DNA of 64,000 nt from Agreia sp. VKM Ac-1783 (GCF_900177765.1 NZ_FXWI01000001.1:372001-436000), one strand, 5' to 3'; positions 7,956-19,896 are shown, counted from the first letter of the stretch. The notes: generated by a model from the sequence alone, not told the origin. Program-made: numbers and translations.

Positions 7956-10670
7956 TCAGCCTCGCACGATCGATTTCAGTTCCGACCGGGGTATGGCGCC
8001 GAGTTTCGCTCGCGCCTGCAGGATGTGCGACTCGACGGTGCGCACGCTGAGATAAAGACGCGAGGCTATCTGTGCGTTGGTGAGTCCGTCGGCGGCGAGC
8101 GTGACGACCTCGAGCTCACGCGGAGTGAGCACGGCGAGCCGGGACTGTTCTCGTCCGGCAGTCTCGTTGGCGCAATCGTCCTCGGGTTCTGCATCGTCGT
8201 CGACCGGCTGAAGATCGGGAAGTCGGAGGCGAATCCCGTCCGCCCGGGCCAGGGCGGCTTCACGGCGTTCGTCGTCGAGCAAAGCGGCATGGATGGCTGC
8301 CGCCGTGGTGAATGAAAACACCGCCTCCCACCAGAATTCGAGTTCCGCCAGCTCGGCGCCGATGCGCTCGAGCTCGTCGGCATCGCCGTCGACCGACGCA
8401 CGCAGGTGACCCTCGAGCAGCCGGGTGGACTCCCACATCTCCTGGTCTGGGAGTTTCTCGATGTCAGAGAGCAGCCGAGCGGGATCCTCCCCGAGCGCAG
8501 CCGCGACGTGCAGCGGTCGAACGGCGAAGAATCGCGAGTCGGACCGGGCCTCTGCGATCGCTCGGCACACGGCGGCGGATCCGGCCAGGTCGCCGTCGAG
8601 AGCCTTCATCCGCGCGCTGAGATGACTGGAGTACTGGGCGAGCCAAGGGGTGCTCTCGCGGGTGATCGGGGAGATCTCACGTTCCACGAGGAGTGCATCG
8701 TCGTAGCGGTGCAAGACGGCGAGAGCGTTCGAACGGAGGATTTGCATCCAGGTCGTCCACTTGGTCTGGGTGCTGTAGCCCACGCGCTCGAGGGCTCTGG
8801 ACAGCTCGTTCTCTGCTCGCTCGGCCTGCCCCTGCTCCAGGGCGAGGTGACCCGAGGCGAGATTCGCCAGAGCCATGCCGTATTCGTCGGATGAGTCGAC
8901 CGTCCGCAGGGCGAACGACTCCAGTTCGCGAGCGAGACCGGCCCGGTCGTGACCGATGGCTCCGCGCACCAACGCTGCCTGCATGACGAATTCGGTGATG
9001 ACCCCGCTGCGGTCGCCACGTTTGATGCCGCTGCACGCGGCGAATGCCGGAGCGACTCTCGACCAGCCGAGACTGAGAACGCGTTCGAACTTCGACGTCT
9101 CGCCGCGATAGACGTAGCAGGGCATCAACTCGGTGATGGCTCGCAGAACGAACGGCCCAGACGAATCACGACTGTCGACGATGCGCTCCATCTCGTCGAC
9201 GCCCTCGGCGTAGGAGCTGAGCATCATCCGCGAGCGCGCCCTCGAGAACGCCGTCCATTCGTCGAGAACGGAATCGACGGTGCCCCACGATCGAGCCTCC
9301 GCCTCCAGCCGATCGAGCCGCTCCGCCGACGTGCCCTGCCTGCCGAGGACCTGCATCCACCACGACAGGTAGAGGGCGTCCTCCTTCGGATCGCCGTGCG
9401 GAACTCGGACGCGCTCGATGACGTCGACCGCCTCCTGGAACTTGCCCTGCCTCACGAGACATCGTGAGAGCTGCTCGACCCCGTTGAGAGTCGGCTCGAG
9501 GCTGAGGGAACGGTGTGCGAACATCCGGGCGGAGCCCGGCATCCCGTTCTCGTTCGCATGGCGAGCTGCACGCGCCATGAGGTCGGCAGCCTTGGCCGGT
9601 GACATGTCGTCGAGCGGGTCGTGACTCGGATCGTTCAGCAGGTATTCGGCGACGAAGGCGCATTCTGCACCGGAGAGATCGATGCCGGCCGCCGCGTCCT
9701 TCAGGAGCGCCAGTTCGACGACATGGCGCGCCTCGAGCGGGTTTTCGCCGGTCTGGATGGCGAGAGCCGCCCGGGCATAGAGCGAGCGGCCGACGACGCA
9801 GTCCGGGGTGCCCGGGTCGTAGCTCACGAGGCCTCGGCGGAGGAGAGACCGGAGAGCCGTGCTGCCCACAAGTCTCGCCGCCCTGGCGAAGGGGGTCGAC
9901 CCCAGCCGGGCGAGGGTCACGAGCGCGTACTCCTCTTCGGGGCCCAGCCCGCGCAGCAGGGGGCGAACGAAATCGATGATGCGTGGGGACATGTACGACG
10001 GCCCCAGCAGCATGTTCTGCTGGCGTGCCGAGTAGGTTCCGCGGTACAACTCCTCGCGTGTCAACTCCTCGAGCAGCTGCGGGTTGCCCTCGGCGAGCAG
10101 CACGATGCGCGCCCTGGTGACGACGTCGACGCGGTTCGGGCCGGCGACCGCCTCGACGATTCTGACGGCCTCGTCGTAGCCGACGCCGCTCAGGTCGACG
10201 CGCGGAATGCCTCTCTCCGTCCAGAGGAGCGTCAGCTCGCGGCGGCTCTGCTCCGTATCGGCCGAAGTGCAGGAGGAGACACCGGAGTCGAGGGTGATGA
10301 GCACACTGCTGTCTGGATCGGCCGCGAGATCGGCGAGCCGGTGGATGTCGTCGATTCCGAGAAGGTGCGCGTCTTTGATGATCAGCATGCCCGCATGAGG
10401 GGTCATGTGATCGAGCAGCTGATCGTCTCGCAGGCGCAGGCACGTCACTGTCTCGACCGTGCGACCTCGGCCTCTCACGGCCGCAGCCAAGGCGCGAGCT
10501 GCCCAGCTCTTGCCCATGCCGGCAGGGGCGGCCACGATGACCGAGCCACCCTCGAGGACGATCTCCGAGGCTCGGGCTATCTCGGCCTCGCGGTGCTCTC
10601 CGACCGTCTCGGCGAAGGTGCGCAACTCGGACTTGTAGGCCACATATCTGTGATCTGCCCTTCGGCTCAT
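7956..10670 (-). CDS. Large ATPase regulator with C-terminal LuxR HTH (LAL-like)
   Basis: 904 residues. Residues 48-55 (APAGMGKS) are a Walker A motif and MLIIKDAHL near 97 is the Walker B-like strand, so the N-terminal quarter is a STAND/AAA-type ATPase. A long helical middle probably forms TPR-like repeats. The last 60 residues are a LuxR/GerE helix-turn-helix (LTPRELEVVTLAADGLTNAQ, then VRTVESHI). Such proteins are ATP-dependent activators of catabolic or secondary-metabolite genes; the ligand here is unknown. The start ATG at 10670 has GGGGG seven bases upstream. Convergent with ackA; its upstream region carries tandem and inverted repeats. Confidence 0.85.
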   Translation of the reverse strand: MSRRADHRYVAYKSELRTFAETVGEHREAEIARASEIVLEGGSVIVAAPAGMGKSWAARALAAAVRGRGRTVETVTCLRLRDDQLLDHMTPHAGMLIIKDAHLLGIDDIHRLADLAADPDSSVLITLDSGVSSCTSADTEQSRRELTLLWTERGIPRVDLSGVGYDEAVRIVEAVAGPNRVDVVTRARIVLLAEGNPQLLEELTREELYRGTYSARQQNMLLGPSYMSPRIIDFVRPLLRGLGPEEEYALVTLARLGSTPFARAARLVGSTALRSLLRRGLVSYDPGTPDCVVGRSLYARAALAIQTGENPLEARHVVELALLKDAAAGIDLSGAECAFVAEYLLNDPSHDPLDDMSPAKAADLMARAARHANENGMPGSARMFAHRSLSLEPTLNGVEQLSRCLVRQGKFQEAVDVIERVRVPHGDPKEDALYLSWWMQVLGRQGTSAERLDRLEAEARSWGTVDSVLDEWTAFSRARSRMMLSSYAEGVDEMERIVDSRDSSGPFVLRAITELMPCYVYRGETSKFERVLSLGWSRVAPAFAACSGIKRGDRSGVITEFVMQAALVRGAIGHDRAGLARELESFALRTVDSSDEYGMALANLASGHLALEQGQAERAENELSRALERVGYSTQTKWTTWMQILRSNALAVLHRYDDALLVEREISPITRESTPWLAQYSSHLSARMKALDGDLAGSAAVCRAIAEARSDSRFFAVRPLHVAAALGEDPARLLSDIEKLPDQEMWESTRLLEGHLRASVDGDADELERIGAELAELEFWWEAVFSFTTAAAIHAALLDDERREAALARADGIRLRLPDLQPVDDDAEPEDDCANETAGREQSRLAVLTPRELEVVTLAADGLTNAQIASRLYLSVRTVESHILQARAKLGAIPRSELKSIVRG

Positions 10671-10683
10671 TTACGCACCCCCA

Positions 10684-10737
10684 TGCATGATCCCCAACGA
10701 CCCGTTTTCGTGCATGATCCCCAACGACCCGTTTTCG
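10684..10737. repeat. 27-bp perfect tandem duplication
   Basis: TGCATGATCCCCAACGACCC plus GTTTTCG occurs twice head to tail (10684-10710, 10711-10737). On the minus strand it ends 13 bases before the start codon of the LuxR-type ATPase regulator, so it covers that gene's leader or core promoter. Each copy contains GATCAT on the minus strand, which could serve as a -10 element or part of an operator. Confidence 0.85.
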
Positions 10738-10782
10738 TTTTGTTGAGCCTACGTCGAGATCGCTCTCAGAGTCACGGCACGT

Positions 10783-10832
10783 ACTACTGAGTTGTGAGAC
10801 ACGGTGTCTCAGTAGTGGGCGCCTCAGTAGTG
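10783..10832. repeat. Overlapping inverted repeats between ypeA-like gene and LuxR-type regulator
   Basis: TGAGACAC-G-GTGTCTCA (10795-10811) is a perfect 17-base palindrome. ACTACTGAG (10783-10791) pairs with CTCAGTAGT at 10808-10816 or with a second copy at 10823-10831, so different foldings exclude each other. It lies 22 bases beyond the stop of the minus-strand acetyltransferase gene, hence may be a terminator or attenuator, or an operator for the next gene. No T-run is evident. Confidence 0.6.
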
Positions 10833-10853
10833 AATCCGAGGGTCGAGGCCTCG

Positions 10854-11270
10854 TCAGTCGGCGATGAGGCGCTTTCCGTAACTGACGGCCGCATCCTCGG
10901 TGTACCCCAGGTGCTCGTAGAACGCGCGCACCTCTGCGTTGTCGCTCCTGATTTGAAGATTGAGTTTCGGGCAGCCGAGTTCGACGAGCAGCCTCTCCGC
11001 CTCCTCCATCATGCGTCGGCCGTACTCGAGCCCTCGTGAACCGGGCGACACGGCCAGGTAGTTGACCCAGCCTCGGTGGCCGTCGTACCCCACCATCGCC
11101 GCCGCGATCACGACACCGTCCGCCTCGCCGACGAGGAACAATTCCGGCTGCACGGTCAGCTTTCGCTCGATGTCTTTGCGGGGGTCGTTCCAGGGCCGCA
11201 CGAGTCCTGCGGAGGTCCACAGCTCGATCACGACATCGGTGTCTTCGAGGGAGAAAGGGCGAATCTGCAT
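10854..11270 (-). CDS. ypeA: GNAT acetyltransferase, YpeA-like
   Basis: 138 residues from the ATG at 11270; the longer in-frame extension is antisense to dnaX and is not used. The sequence parallels E. coli YpeA along its length: DTDVVIELW, RPWNDPRKDIERK, VGYDGHRGWVNYLAVSP, the acetyl-CoA loop SRGLEYGRRM, and FYEHLGY near the C-terminus. A GNAT-fold acetyltransferase of unknown substrate. GAGAAT lies 6 bases before the ATG on the minus strand, suggesting a leaderless mRNA. It is divergent from dnaX with only 84 bases between start codons. Confidence 0.85.
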   Translation of the reverse strand: MQIRPFSLEDTDVVIELWTSAGLVRPWNDPRKDIERKLTVQPELFLVGEADGVVIAAAMVGYDGHRGWVNYLAVSPGSRGLEYGRRMMEEAERLLVELGCPKLNLQIRSDNAEVRAFYEHLGYTEDAAVSYGKRLIAD

Positions 11271-11276
11271 CGCACC

Positions 11277-11282
11277 ATTCTC
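11277..11282 (-). promoter_or_regulatory. -10-like box for leaderless ypeA-like gene
   Basis: GAGAAT on the minus strand with a 6-base gap to the ATG at 11270, the spacing expected if transcription starts on the A of the start codon. Confidence 0.4.
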
Positions 11283-11342
11283 CCCGACGCCGTTCCGCTC
11301 ACAGGCGCCGGATGCGACGGGCACGGTGTCGGCGGCGACCGT

Positions 11343-11348
11343 TACGAT
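11343..11348 (+). promoter_or_regulatory. -10-like box for leaderless dnaX
   Basis: TACGAT, 6 bases before the dnaX ATG at 11355, with no Shine-Dalgarno in between. It fits the actinobacterial TANNNT leaderless pattern. Confidence 0.5.
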
Positions 11349-11354
11349 TGCTGC

Positions 11355-13589
11355 ATGGTCACCGCTCTCTACCGCCGCTATCGACCTGAGGCGTTCTCCG
11401 AGATGATCGGCCAGTCGCAGGTGACCGATCCGCTTATGACAGCGCTCCGCACCAACAGGGTCAACCACGCTTACCTCTTCTCCGGCCCGCGCGGCTGCGG
11501 CAAGACCACCTCGGCCCGCATCCTCGCTCGCTGCCTCAACTGCGCCGAGGGTCCGACCGATACGCCGTGTGGCGTGTGCCCCAGCTGCGTCGAGCTCGGG
11601 CGCGATGGCGGGGGTTCGCTCGACGTGGTCGAGATCGACGCCGCGAGCCACAACGGCGTCGACGACGCGCGCGACATCCGTGAGCGGGCGGTCTTCGCGC
11701 CCGCCCGCGACCGCTTCAAGATCTTCATCCTCGACGAGGCGCACATGGTCACCCCGCAGGGCTTCAACGCACTGCTCAAGATCGTCGAAGAGCCGCCGGA
11801 GCACGTGAAGTTCATCTTCGCCACCACCGAGCCCGACAAGGTCATCGGCACCATCCGATCGCGTACCCATCACTACCCGTTCCGGCTGGTGCCTCCGGCC
11901 CAGTTGCTCGAATACGTGCAGCAGTTGTGCGACAGCGAGGGCATGCAGGTCGCGCCGGGAGTGCTGCCGCTCGTTGTGCGTGCCGGCGGCGGATCGCCCC
12001 GCGACACCCTCTCGCTTCTCGATCAACTCATGGCGGGCTCCGAGAACAACACGGTCGAATACGAGCGCGCCGTGGCGCTGCTCGGTTATACCCACTCCGC
12101 TCTGCTCGGCGAGGTGATCGATGCCATCGGCGTGCGCGATGCGGCGGCGGCGTTCGGCGCCGTAGACCGCGTCATCCAGACCGGCCAAGACCCCCGCCGC
12201 TTCGTCGAAGACCTGCTCGAGCGCCTGCGAGACATCATCATCGTCAGTGCGACGACGAGTATCGAGGCCGCCGGAGCAGTGTTGCGGGGCGTCCCCACCG
12301 ACGAGCTGCAGGCCATGCACCACCAGGCGCAGCAGTTCGGCCACGCCGAACTGTCGCGCACGGCCGACATCGTCAATGCGGCCCTCACCGAGATGACCGG
12401 TGCCACCAGCCCTCGTCTGCACCTCGAGCTGATGGTCGCCAGAGTTCTCGTGCCTGCCAGCGACGACACAGAACGTGGATCGCTGGCTCGTATCGAGCGA
12501 CTCGAGCGCCGAGTCGGGGTCGAGACGACCGACGCGCCGCGTGCTCCGGCTCCCGCTTCGCGAGCCACTCCTGTCGTCGCAGAACCAGCAACCGCACCCG
12601 CAGCTGCGCCCGTTGCAGAGCGCGCTGCTACCGCCACCTCCGCTCCTGAGGCAGCACCCGCGCCGTCGACTGACGCCGCCGGCGGGTCGGTGCGGCCGGC
12701 AGAACCGCAGCGGGCCGAACCGCAGCAGGTTGAAGCCCAGCAGGCCGAACCGCAGAAGACTGAGCCTGTCGCTCCGGTGCGGCCCGTCGCCCCGGCCGGT
12801 TCCGTTACGCTGCAGCAGGTTCGAGACACATGGCCCGAGATCCTCGAAGCAGTGCAGAAGGCCAAGCGCAGCGCGTGGCTCGTCGTGTTCACTGCGACGG
12901 TTCGCGCCTTCGAGAACGACGTGCTCACCCTCGCCTTCCCCAGTGAGAACGACGTCAACCAGTTCAAGCAGCAGCAGGCGCCCGGGCAGGGCGTCAGTGA
13001 GATCCTGCGTCAGGCAATCCTCGACCTGCTCGGCGTGCGCGTCAAGTACATCGCTCGCGTAGAGCAGCCAGGCGCTGCCGCCGCACCTCAGGCCAACGCG
13101 GCCCGGTCGCCGGAGCGCGCACCCGCGGCGGCACCGGCATCCGCACCAGACGCGGTGCGCGCGCCAGAGGTGCGCCCCGAGGTGACGGGCGCGCCGCAGA
13201 AGCCCGCTGCGGTCACCAGCTCGTGGGCCGTCGTGGCCATCCCGCAGTCCGAGCCCACACCCGATGCCGCAGGCGAGCCTGTGCCCGAAGAAGATCGCGA
13301 ACCCGAGCCCGACTTCCGTGAACCGGCGTTCAGGCCCGCGCCATCGACGGCCGCGCCGATGTCACCGCCGTCCACTGCGCAGAGGCCGGGCCCCGCTGAC
13401 GAGACGCCCGCTGTTCCCACCTTCACCCGTGGGCGCCCGGAGACGCCGCCGGCCCGCCCGGCACCCGTGGCGACGACAGACTCCGGTCGCCAGCGCTACG
13501 GCGAGGCAGTCGTGCGCGAGATCCTGGGCGCCAATTTCATCGAGGAGCAGCCTGTAGCTCCTCGCAACCCGCAGAGAAGCGACGGCTAA
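11355..13589 (+). CDS. dnaX: DNA polymerase III subunits gamma/tau
   Basis: 744 residues. The clamp-loader ATPase occupies the first 370 residues or so: Walker A GPRGCGKTT, four zinc cysteines between CLNC and CGVCPSC, DEAH-type Walker B (FILDEAHM), sensor 1 region (FIFATTEPDKV). A long Pro/Ala/Gln linker follows, then a tau-like segment (LQQVRDTWPEILEAVQ) and another Pro-rich tail ending in a conserved-looking helix (GEAVVREILGANFIEEQ). It loads the sliding clamp at the replication fork. The start ATG fits leaderless initiation; recR begins immediately after the stop. Confidence 0.96.
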   Translation: MVTALYRRYRPEAFSEMIGQSQVTDPLMTALRTNRVNHAYLFSGPRGCGKTTSARILARCLNCAEGPTDTPCGVCPSCVELGRDGGGSLDVVEIDAASHNGVDDARDIRERAVFAPARDRFKIFILDEAHMVTPQGFNALLKIVEEPPEHVKFIFATTEPDKVIGTIRSRTHHYPFRLVPPAQLLEYVQQLCDSEGMQVAPGVLPLVVRAGGGSPRDTLSLLDQLMAGSENNTVEYERAVALLGYTHSALLGEVIDAIGVRDAAAAFGAVDRVIQTGQDPRRFVEDLLERLRDIIIVSATTSIEAAGAVLRGVPTDELQAMHHQAQQFGHAELSRTADIVNAALTEMTGATSPRLHLELMVARVLVPASDDTERGSLARIERLERRVGVETTDAPRAPAPASRATPVVAEPATAPAAAPVAERAATATSAPEAAPAPSTDAAGGSVRPAEPQRAEPQQVEAQQAEPQKTEPVAPVRPVAPAGSVTLQQVRDTWPEILEAVQKAKRSAWLVVFTATVRAFENDVLTLAFPSENDVNQFKQQQAPGQGVSEILRQAILDLLGVRVKYIARVEQPGAAAAPQANAARSPERAPAAAPASAPDAVRAPEVRPEVTGAPQKPAAVTSSWAVVAIPQSEPTPDAAGEPVPEEDREPEPDFREPAFRPAPSTAAPMSPPSTAQRPGPADETPAVPTFTRGRPETPPARPAPVATTDSGRQRYGEAVVREILGANFIEEQPVAPRNPQRSDG

Positions 13590-14189
13590 GTGTACGAAGG
13601 CATCGTCCAAGAGCTCATCGACGAGTTGGGCAGGCTTCCGGGCATCGGTCCGAAGTCGGCGCAGCGCATCGCATTCCACATTCTGCAGACCGAGTCGTTC
13701 GACGTGACCCGTCTCGCAGAGGTGCTCATCGAAGTGCGCGACAAGGTGCACTTCTGCTCGATCTGCGGAAACGTGTCGGAGCAGGAGACCTGCTCGATCT
13801 GCCGCGATCCTCGCCGCCAGCAGACCGTCATCTGTGTCGTCGAGGAGGCCAAAGACGTCGTCGCCATCGAGCGCACCAGAGAATTCCGGGGCCTCTATCA
13901 CGTGCTCGGCGGGGCTATCAGCCCGATCGACGGCATCGGCCCCGACAATCTCCGCATCCGCGAACTCATGCAGCGTCTGGCCGACGTCAATATCACCGAG
14001 GTCATCATCGCGACCGACCCCAACCTCGAGGGCGAGGCGACGGCCACCTACCTCTCGCGCCTGCTGAACACGCTGCAGATCCGGGTCACCCGCCTCGCGT
14101 CCGGGCTCCCGGTCGGCGGCGATCTCGAGTACGCCGACGAAGTCACCCTCGGCCGTGCCTTCGAGGGGCGCCGGCTCGTCGAGAGCTGA
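13590..14189 (+). CDS. recR: Recombination mediator protein RecR
   Basis: 199 residues, standard length. An N-terminal helix-hairpin-helix ([11 protein letters not shown]) is followed by the four-cysteine zinc module CSICGN...CSICRD (residues 54-72) and a Toprim domain beginning [10 protein letters not shown], with the Walker-like [10 protein letters not shown] later. With RecF and RecO it loads RecA on gapped DNA. The GTG start abuts the dnaX stop with no gap, the usual dnaX-recR order (ybaB is absent between them here). Confidence 0.96.
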   Translation: MYEGIVQELIDELGRLPGIGPKSAQRIAFHILQTESFDVTRLAEVLIEVRDKVHFCSICGNVSEQETCSICRDPRRQQTVICVVEEAKDVVAIERTREFRGLYHVLGGAISPIDGIGPDNLRIRELMQRLADVNITEVIIATDPNLEGEATATYLSRLLNTLQIRVTRLASGLPVGGDLEYADEVTLGRAFEGRRLVES

Positions 14190-14191
14190 CC

Positions 14192-15904
14192 GTGCACATC
14201 GCGGTCAGTGCTCATACGGGAGGTGCGGCTCTCGGCGCTGACGCAGATGGTGCCGTAACACTCACCGAGCTCGACGAGGCGGGCAGGCTTCTCGGCCCGC
14301 CATTCACAGTGTCGCGCGACGACTTTCCGCAGGCCGTCGTGCAGCGCGAGAAGCACTCGCCGCGCTGGGTCTGGGACGACACTCGGCGGTGGTACCCGGT
14401 TCTGCTCGAAGCAGAGGTCGAGGTCGAACGCTGTGTCGACCTGCGGCTGTGCCACACCATTCTGCGCAACGCGGCGGCCACGGCGGAGTCAGAACTCGCC
14501 CGTGCCGCGCCGTCGTCGTGGGACGCCCCAAGCGCCTGGGCCGAGCAGGGTGAGACCGACACCCTCTTCGATCTCGGCTTGCAGCGCGGCCATGACGACG
14601 AAGCGCAAGCCGATCCCGTAGAGGAGTTCCGGCTGCAGCGCGCGGCGGTTGCCGGCTCGGCCGACCCCAACCGCCTGTCGCTGTTGCTCGCGGCGGAGTC
14701 GGCCGGAAGCCTCGTAGCGATCGAGATGCAGTTCGCGGGACTGCCGTGGGATGCCTCTCGGCACAACGAGCTGCTCGTGGAACTTCTGGGAGAACGCCCG
14801 CCGCTGGGCCAGCGACCCGCCCGCATGCACGAGTTGCTCCTCGAGATCCGCGCCGCGCTCGACGACCCGGCCGCGAATCCCGATTCGCCCGTCGAGCTGG
14901 TCAAGTCGCTGCGCCGGGCGGGAATCGATGTCTCGAGCACGAACCGATGGGAACTCGCGCGCCACGAGCATCCGGCCATCGAGCCCCTCCTGACCTATAA
15001 GAAGTTGTCTCGACTGCTCACCGCCAACGGCTGGAACTGGATCGACACGTGGGTCGACGGCGGCCGGTTCCGCCCCGTGTATGTGCCGGGCGGCGTGGTC
15101 ACCGGCCGCTGGGCCGCAGACGGCGGGGGAGCGCTGCAACTGCCCCACCAGGTTCGAGGCGCGGTCATCGCCGACCCGGGGTGGACGTTCGTAGTCGCCG
15201 ATGCCGCGCAACTCGAGCCGCGCATCCTCACGGCCATGTCGGGCGATCGAGCAATGGCCGCAGCCGGCCGCGACCGTGACCTCTACGACGGCATCGTCGC
15301 ATCCGGCGCCGTCGATACGCGCGCGCACGCCAAGGTCGGCATGCTCGGCGCGATGTACGGCGGAACGACGGGCGAGAGCGGTCGCATGCTTCCCCGGCTG
15401 GCGCGGGCCTACCCCGACGCCATCCGATTCGTCGAGGAGGCCGCGAGGCTGGGCGAGAGCGGCGCCGTCGTCTCGACTCATCTCGGTCGCACGTCTCCCA
15501 GGCCCTCGGGCGAGTGGCTCGAACTGCAGGATGACGCGCGACAAGAGGGTGCTTCCGAGGTGCTGCGCACTCGGGCGAAGACGGCGCGGCGAAGCTGGGG
15601 ACGCTTCACGCGCAACTTCGTCGTGCAGGGCACGGCCGCCGAATGGGCCCTGGCCTGGATGGCGGGTCTTCGTCGACGGCTCGCGCTTCTCGGACCCGAG
15701 CTGCCTCTTCGCGAACGACCACATCTCGTCTTCTTCCTGCACGACGAGATCGTGGTGCACACGCCGGTCGGGCTGGCCGACGCGGTGGCGGCCGAGGTGC
15801 GCACGGCGGCAGACGAAGCCGGCACGATCCTGTTCGGAGCAGTGCCGGTTCAGTTTCCCGTGAGCGTCGCGATCGTCGACAGCTATGACAAGGCAAAAGG
15901 CTGA
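14192..15904 (+). CDS. Family A DNA polymerase (PolA-related, reduced)
   Basis: 570 residues starting 2 bases after recR. The C-terminal half has the family A motifs: motif A as VADAAQLEPR (E. coli DYSQIELR, so the Tyr-Ser is Ala-Ala), motif B region RAHAKVGMLGAMYGG, and motif C FFLHDEIVV with the catalytic HDE. The N-terminal 170 residues are too short and too diverged for me to see the DEDD exonuclease residues, and there is no 5' nuclease domain. Actinobacterial relatives are usually named bifunctional 3'-5' exonuclease/DNA polymerase. Context suggests a repair or specialised role. Confidence 0.82.
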   Translation: MHIAVSAHTGGAALGADADGAVTLTELDEAGRLLGPPFTVSRDDFPQAVVQREKHSPRWVWDDTRRWYPVLLEAEVEVERCVDLRLCHTILRNAAATAESELARAAPSSWDAPSAWAEQGETDTLFDLGLQRGHDDEAQADPVEEFRLQRAAVAGSADPNRLSLLLAAESAGSLVAIEMQFAGLPWDASRHNELLVELLGERPPLGQRPARMHELLLEIRAALDDPAANPDSPVELVKSLRRAGIDVSSTNRWELARHEHPAIEPLLTYKKLSRLLTANGWNWIDTWVDGGRFRPVYVPGGVVTGRWAADGGGALQLPHQVRGAVIADPGWTFVVADAAQLEPRILTAMSGDRAMAAAGRDRDLYDGIVASGAVDTRAHAKVGMLGAMYGGTTGESGRMLPRLARAYPDAIRFVEEAARLGESGAVVSTHLGRTSPRPSGEWLELQDDARQEGASEVLRTRAKTARRSWGRFTRNFVVQGTAAEWALAWMAGLRRRLALLGPELPLRERPHLVFFLHDEIVVHTPVGLADAVAAEVRTAADEAGTILFGAVPVQFPVSVAIVDSYDKAKG

Positions 15905-15964
15905 GCCTGCGCGCCCGCTAGAATTGCACGCTGGACCCATCCTCGTCATTTCAGGAGTGTTTAC

Positions 15965-17260
<1,296 letters not shown>

Positions 17261-17318
17261 CCGCCGCCACCGCTCGTTCTTTCCGGGGCACCGGAGACGA
17301 CGCTCTGCTTCATGCACA

Positions 17319-17366
17319 GAGAAACGGCCCGTTCCCCACAGGGGAAACGGGCCGTTTCTCTTGTTC
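17319..17366. terminator. Bidirectional terminator between lysC and surface protein gene
   Basis: GAGAAACGGCCCGTTCCCC pairs with GGGGAAACGGGCCGTTTCTC (one bulged base) around a short ACA loop, with TTGTT after it on the plus strand. It separates two convergent genes. Confidence 0.8.
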
Positions 17367-17378
17367 TAGTGCGTGTGA

Positions 17379-18512
17379 CTACGCGTTGCGGCGGCGACGG
17401 TTGACCGCCGTGATGGCGAATGCGGCGAAGCCCATCAGCAGCAGACCGAGACCGGCCGAAGCGAACATCGGTGCGTCGCTGATTCCGGTGTTGGCGAGCT
17501 TCGGCTGCGGCTTCGGAGCGTCTGCAACAACAGCAGCGTTCGCGACGGTGATGGTGGCGGTCTGCACGGCGGTGACCGTGCCGGTGACGCTGAAGGTGTA
17601 GACACCGAGCTGCGGCGCACCGCTGCCCGTGAGAACCAGGTTCGGCAGAACCAGGCTTCCATCAGCACCGACCGTGAACACGTTGGCGCCATCGGCGAAT
17701 CCGACGACCGTGCCATCGGGCAGAGTAAGACCAACGGTGATCTCTTCGTTCGGCTGGAAGCCGACGATGTTCACGGTGAAGCCCTTCGTGGTGTCGACGA
17801 AGTCAGCGGGGGTGATCGTCGTCGGCGTGATGGTCACGCTCGGGGCGACCGGCGGCGCCACCGGGGCGGCGAACTGGTAGGTGTCGCCGTTGAGCGAGAA
17901 GGAGCTGACGACCGCGGCCGTTCCCGCGGTGGTCAGAACTCCGGCGCCCAGCACATCGAAGGTGCTGAGGGCCGCGTCGAGCTGTGCGACGGTGAGGGTC
18001 GACGTGCCGGCGGGGTAGGCGCTGGCGTCGTCTCCGACGATCGCGCTCGTCGTGGTCCAGGTGTCGAGGCTGCCGGCGACGGTCGGATAGAGCGTCGTGT
18101 AACCGGTGCGGGTGCCGGGCGTGTTGAAGAGAGGGATCTGCAGGAAGACGTCGTCGCCGGTCTTGGTGACGGATGCGCCCGCGATGACGCTGCTGAAGGT
18201 CGTCGCGGTCCGGGCAGTGTCGTAGCCCTTGAGGATCTGGGAGACTCCGGAGATGTGCAGGCCATCGGCCTCGACCGTCTGCGGAAGAGCAGGAGCCGTC
18301 GTGTAACCCTGGTGCCAGGTGTTGTAGTTGTAGCCGGGCTCGCCAGCGAGGGCCGGCGACTCTGCCGGGAAAGTCTGGCCCTGCGGCACGGTGATGGTGT
18401 CAGCGGAAGCGGCGCCTCCGACAAGGAGAGCGGAGCCGGCCACAAGGGCCGTGGCGACCGCGATGGCCGCGCCACGTACGAGGGTGCTACTGGATTTCAC
18501 GGTGGTACTCAT
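17379..18512 (-). CDS. LAxTG-type cell-wall-anchored surface protein
   Basis: 377 residues with a Sec signal peptide (hydrophobic residues 12-32, cleavage about ASA-DT at 37). The mature part is Thr/Val/Ala-rich, with a possible Ig-like or surface repeat near 230-330 (TITPADFVDTTKGFTVNIVG). The C-terminus is a sorting signal: LANTG at about 341, a hydrophobic stretch, and NRRRRNA. LAxTG is the form recognised by class E sortases in actinobacteria, so it should be linked to peptidoglycan. No enzyme motif seen. It sits opposite in strand between lysC and asd. Confidence 0.82.
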   Translation of the reverse strand: MSTTVKSSSTLVRGAAIAVATALVAGSALLVGGAASADTITVPQGQTFPAESPALAGEPGYNYNTWHQGYTTAPALPQTVEADGLHISGVSQILKGYDTARTATTFSSVIAGASVTKTGDDVFLQIPLFNTPGTRTGYTTLYPTVAGSLDTWTTTSAIVGDDASAYPAGTSTLTVAQLDAALSTFDVLGAGVLTTAGTAAVVSSFSLNGDTYQFAAPVAPPVAPSVTITPTTITPADFVDTTKGFTVNIVGFQPNEEITVGLTLPDGTVVGFADGANVFTVGADGSLVLPNLVLTGSGAPQLGVYTFSVTGTVTAVQTATITVANAAVVADAPKPQPKLANTGISDAPMFASAGLGLLLMGFAAFAITAVNRRRRNA

Positions 18513-18606
18513 TTCTGCTCAGGTACCGCCAGAGCGACGGTGCTCAAAACCTTGGGATTACCTGAGCATAGGCACGCCTCTCAGAGGAATACCAGCCCTT
18601 TCGTGA

Positions 18607-19839
<1,233 letters not shown>

Positions 19840-19896
19840 GGCCGCGCTGCGCCGCGCATCCGTTGTTCGAGGGATGCGCGCACCGGCGCGGGTTGA

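Noticed and set aside
10684-10737. Possible CRISPR fragment
   Set aside because: Only two units directly abutting with no spacer, and no cas genes anywhere in the window.
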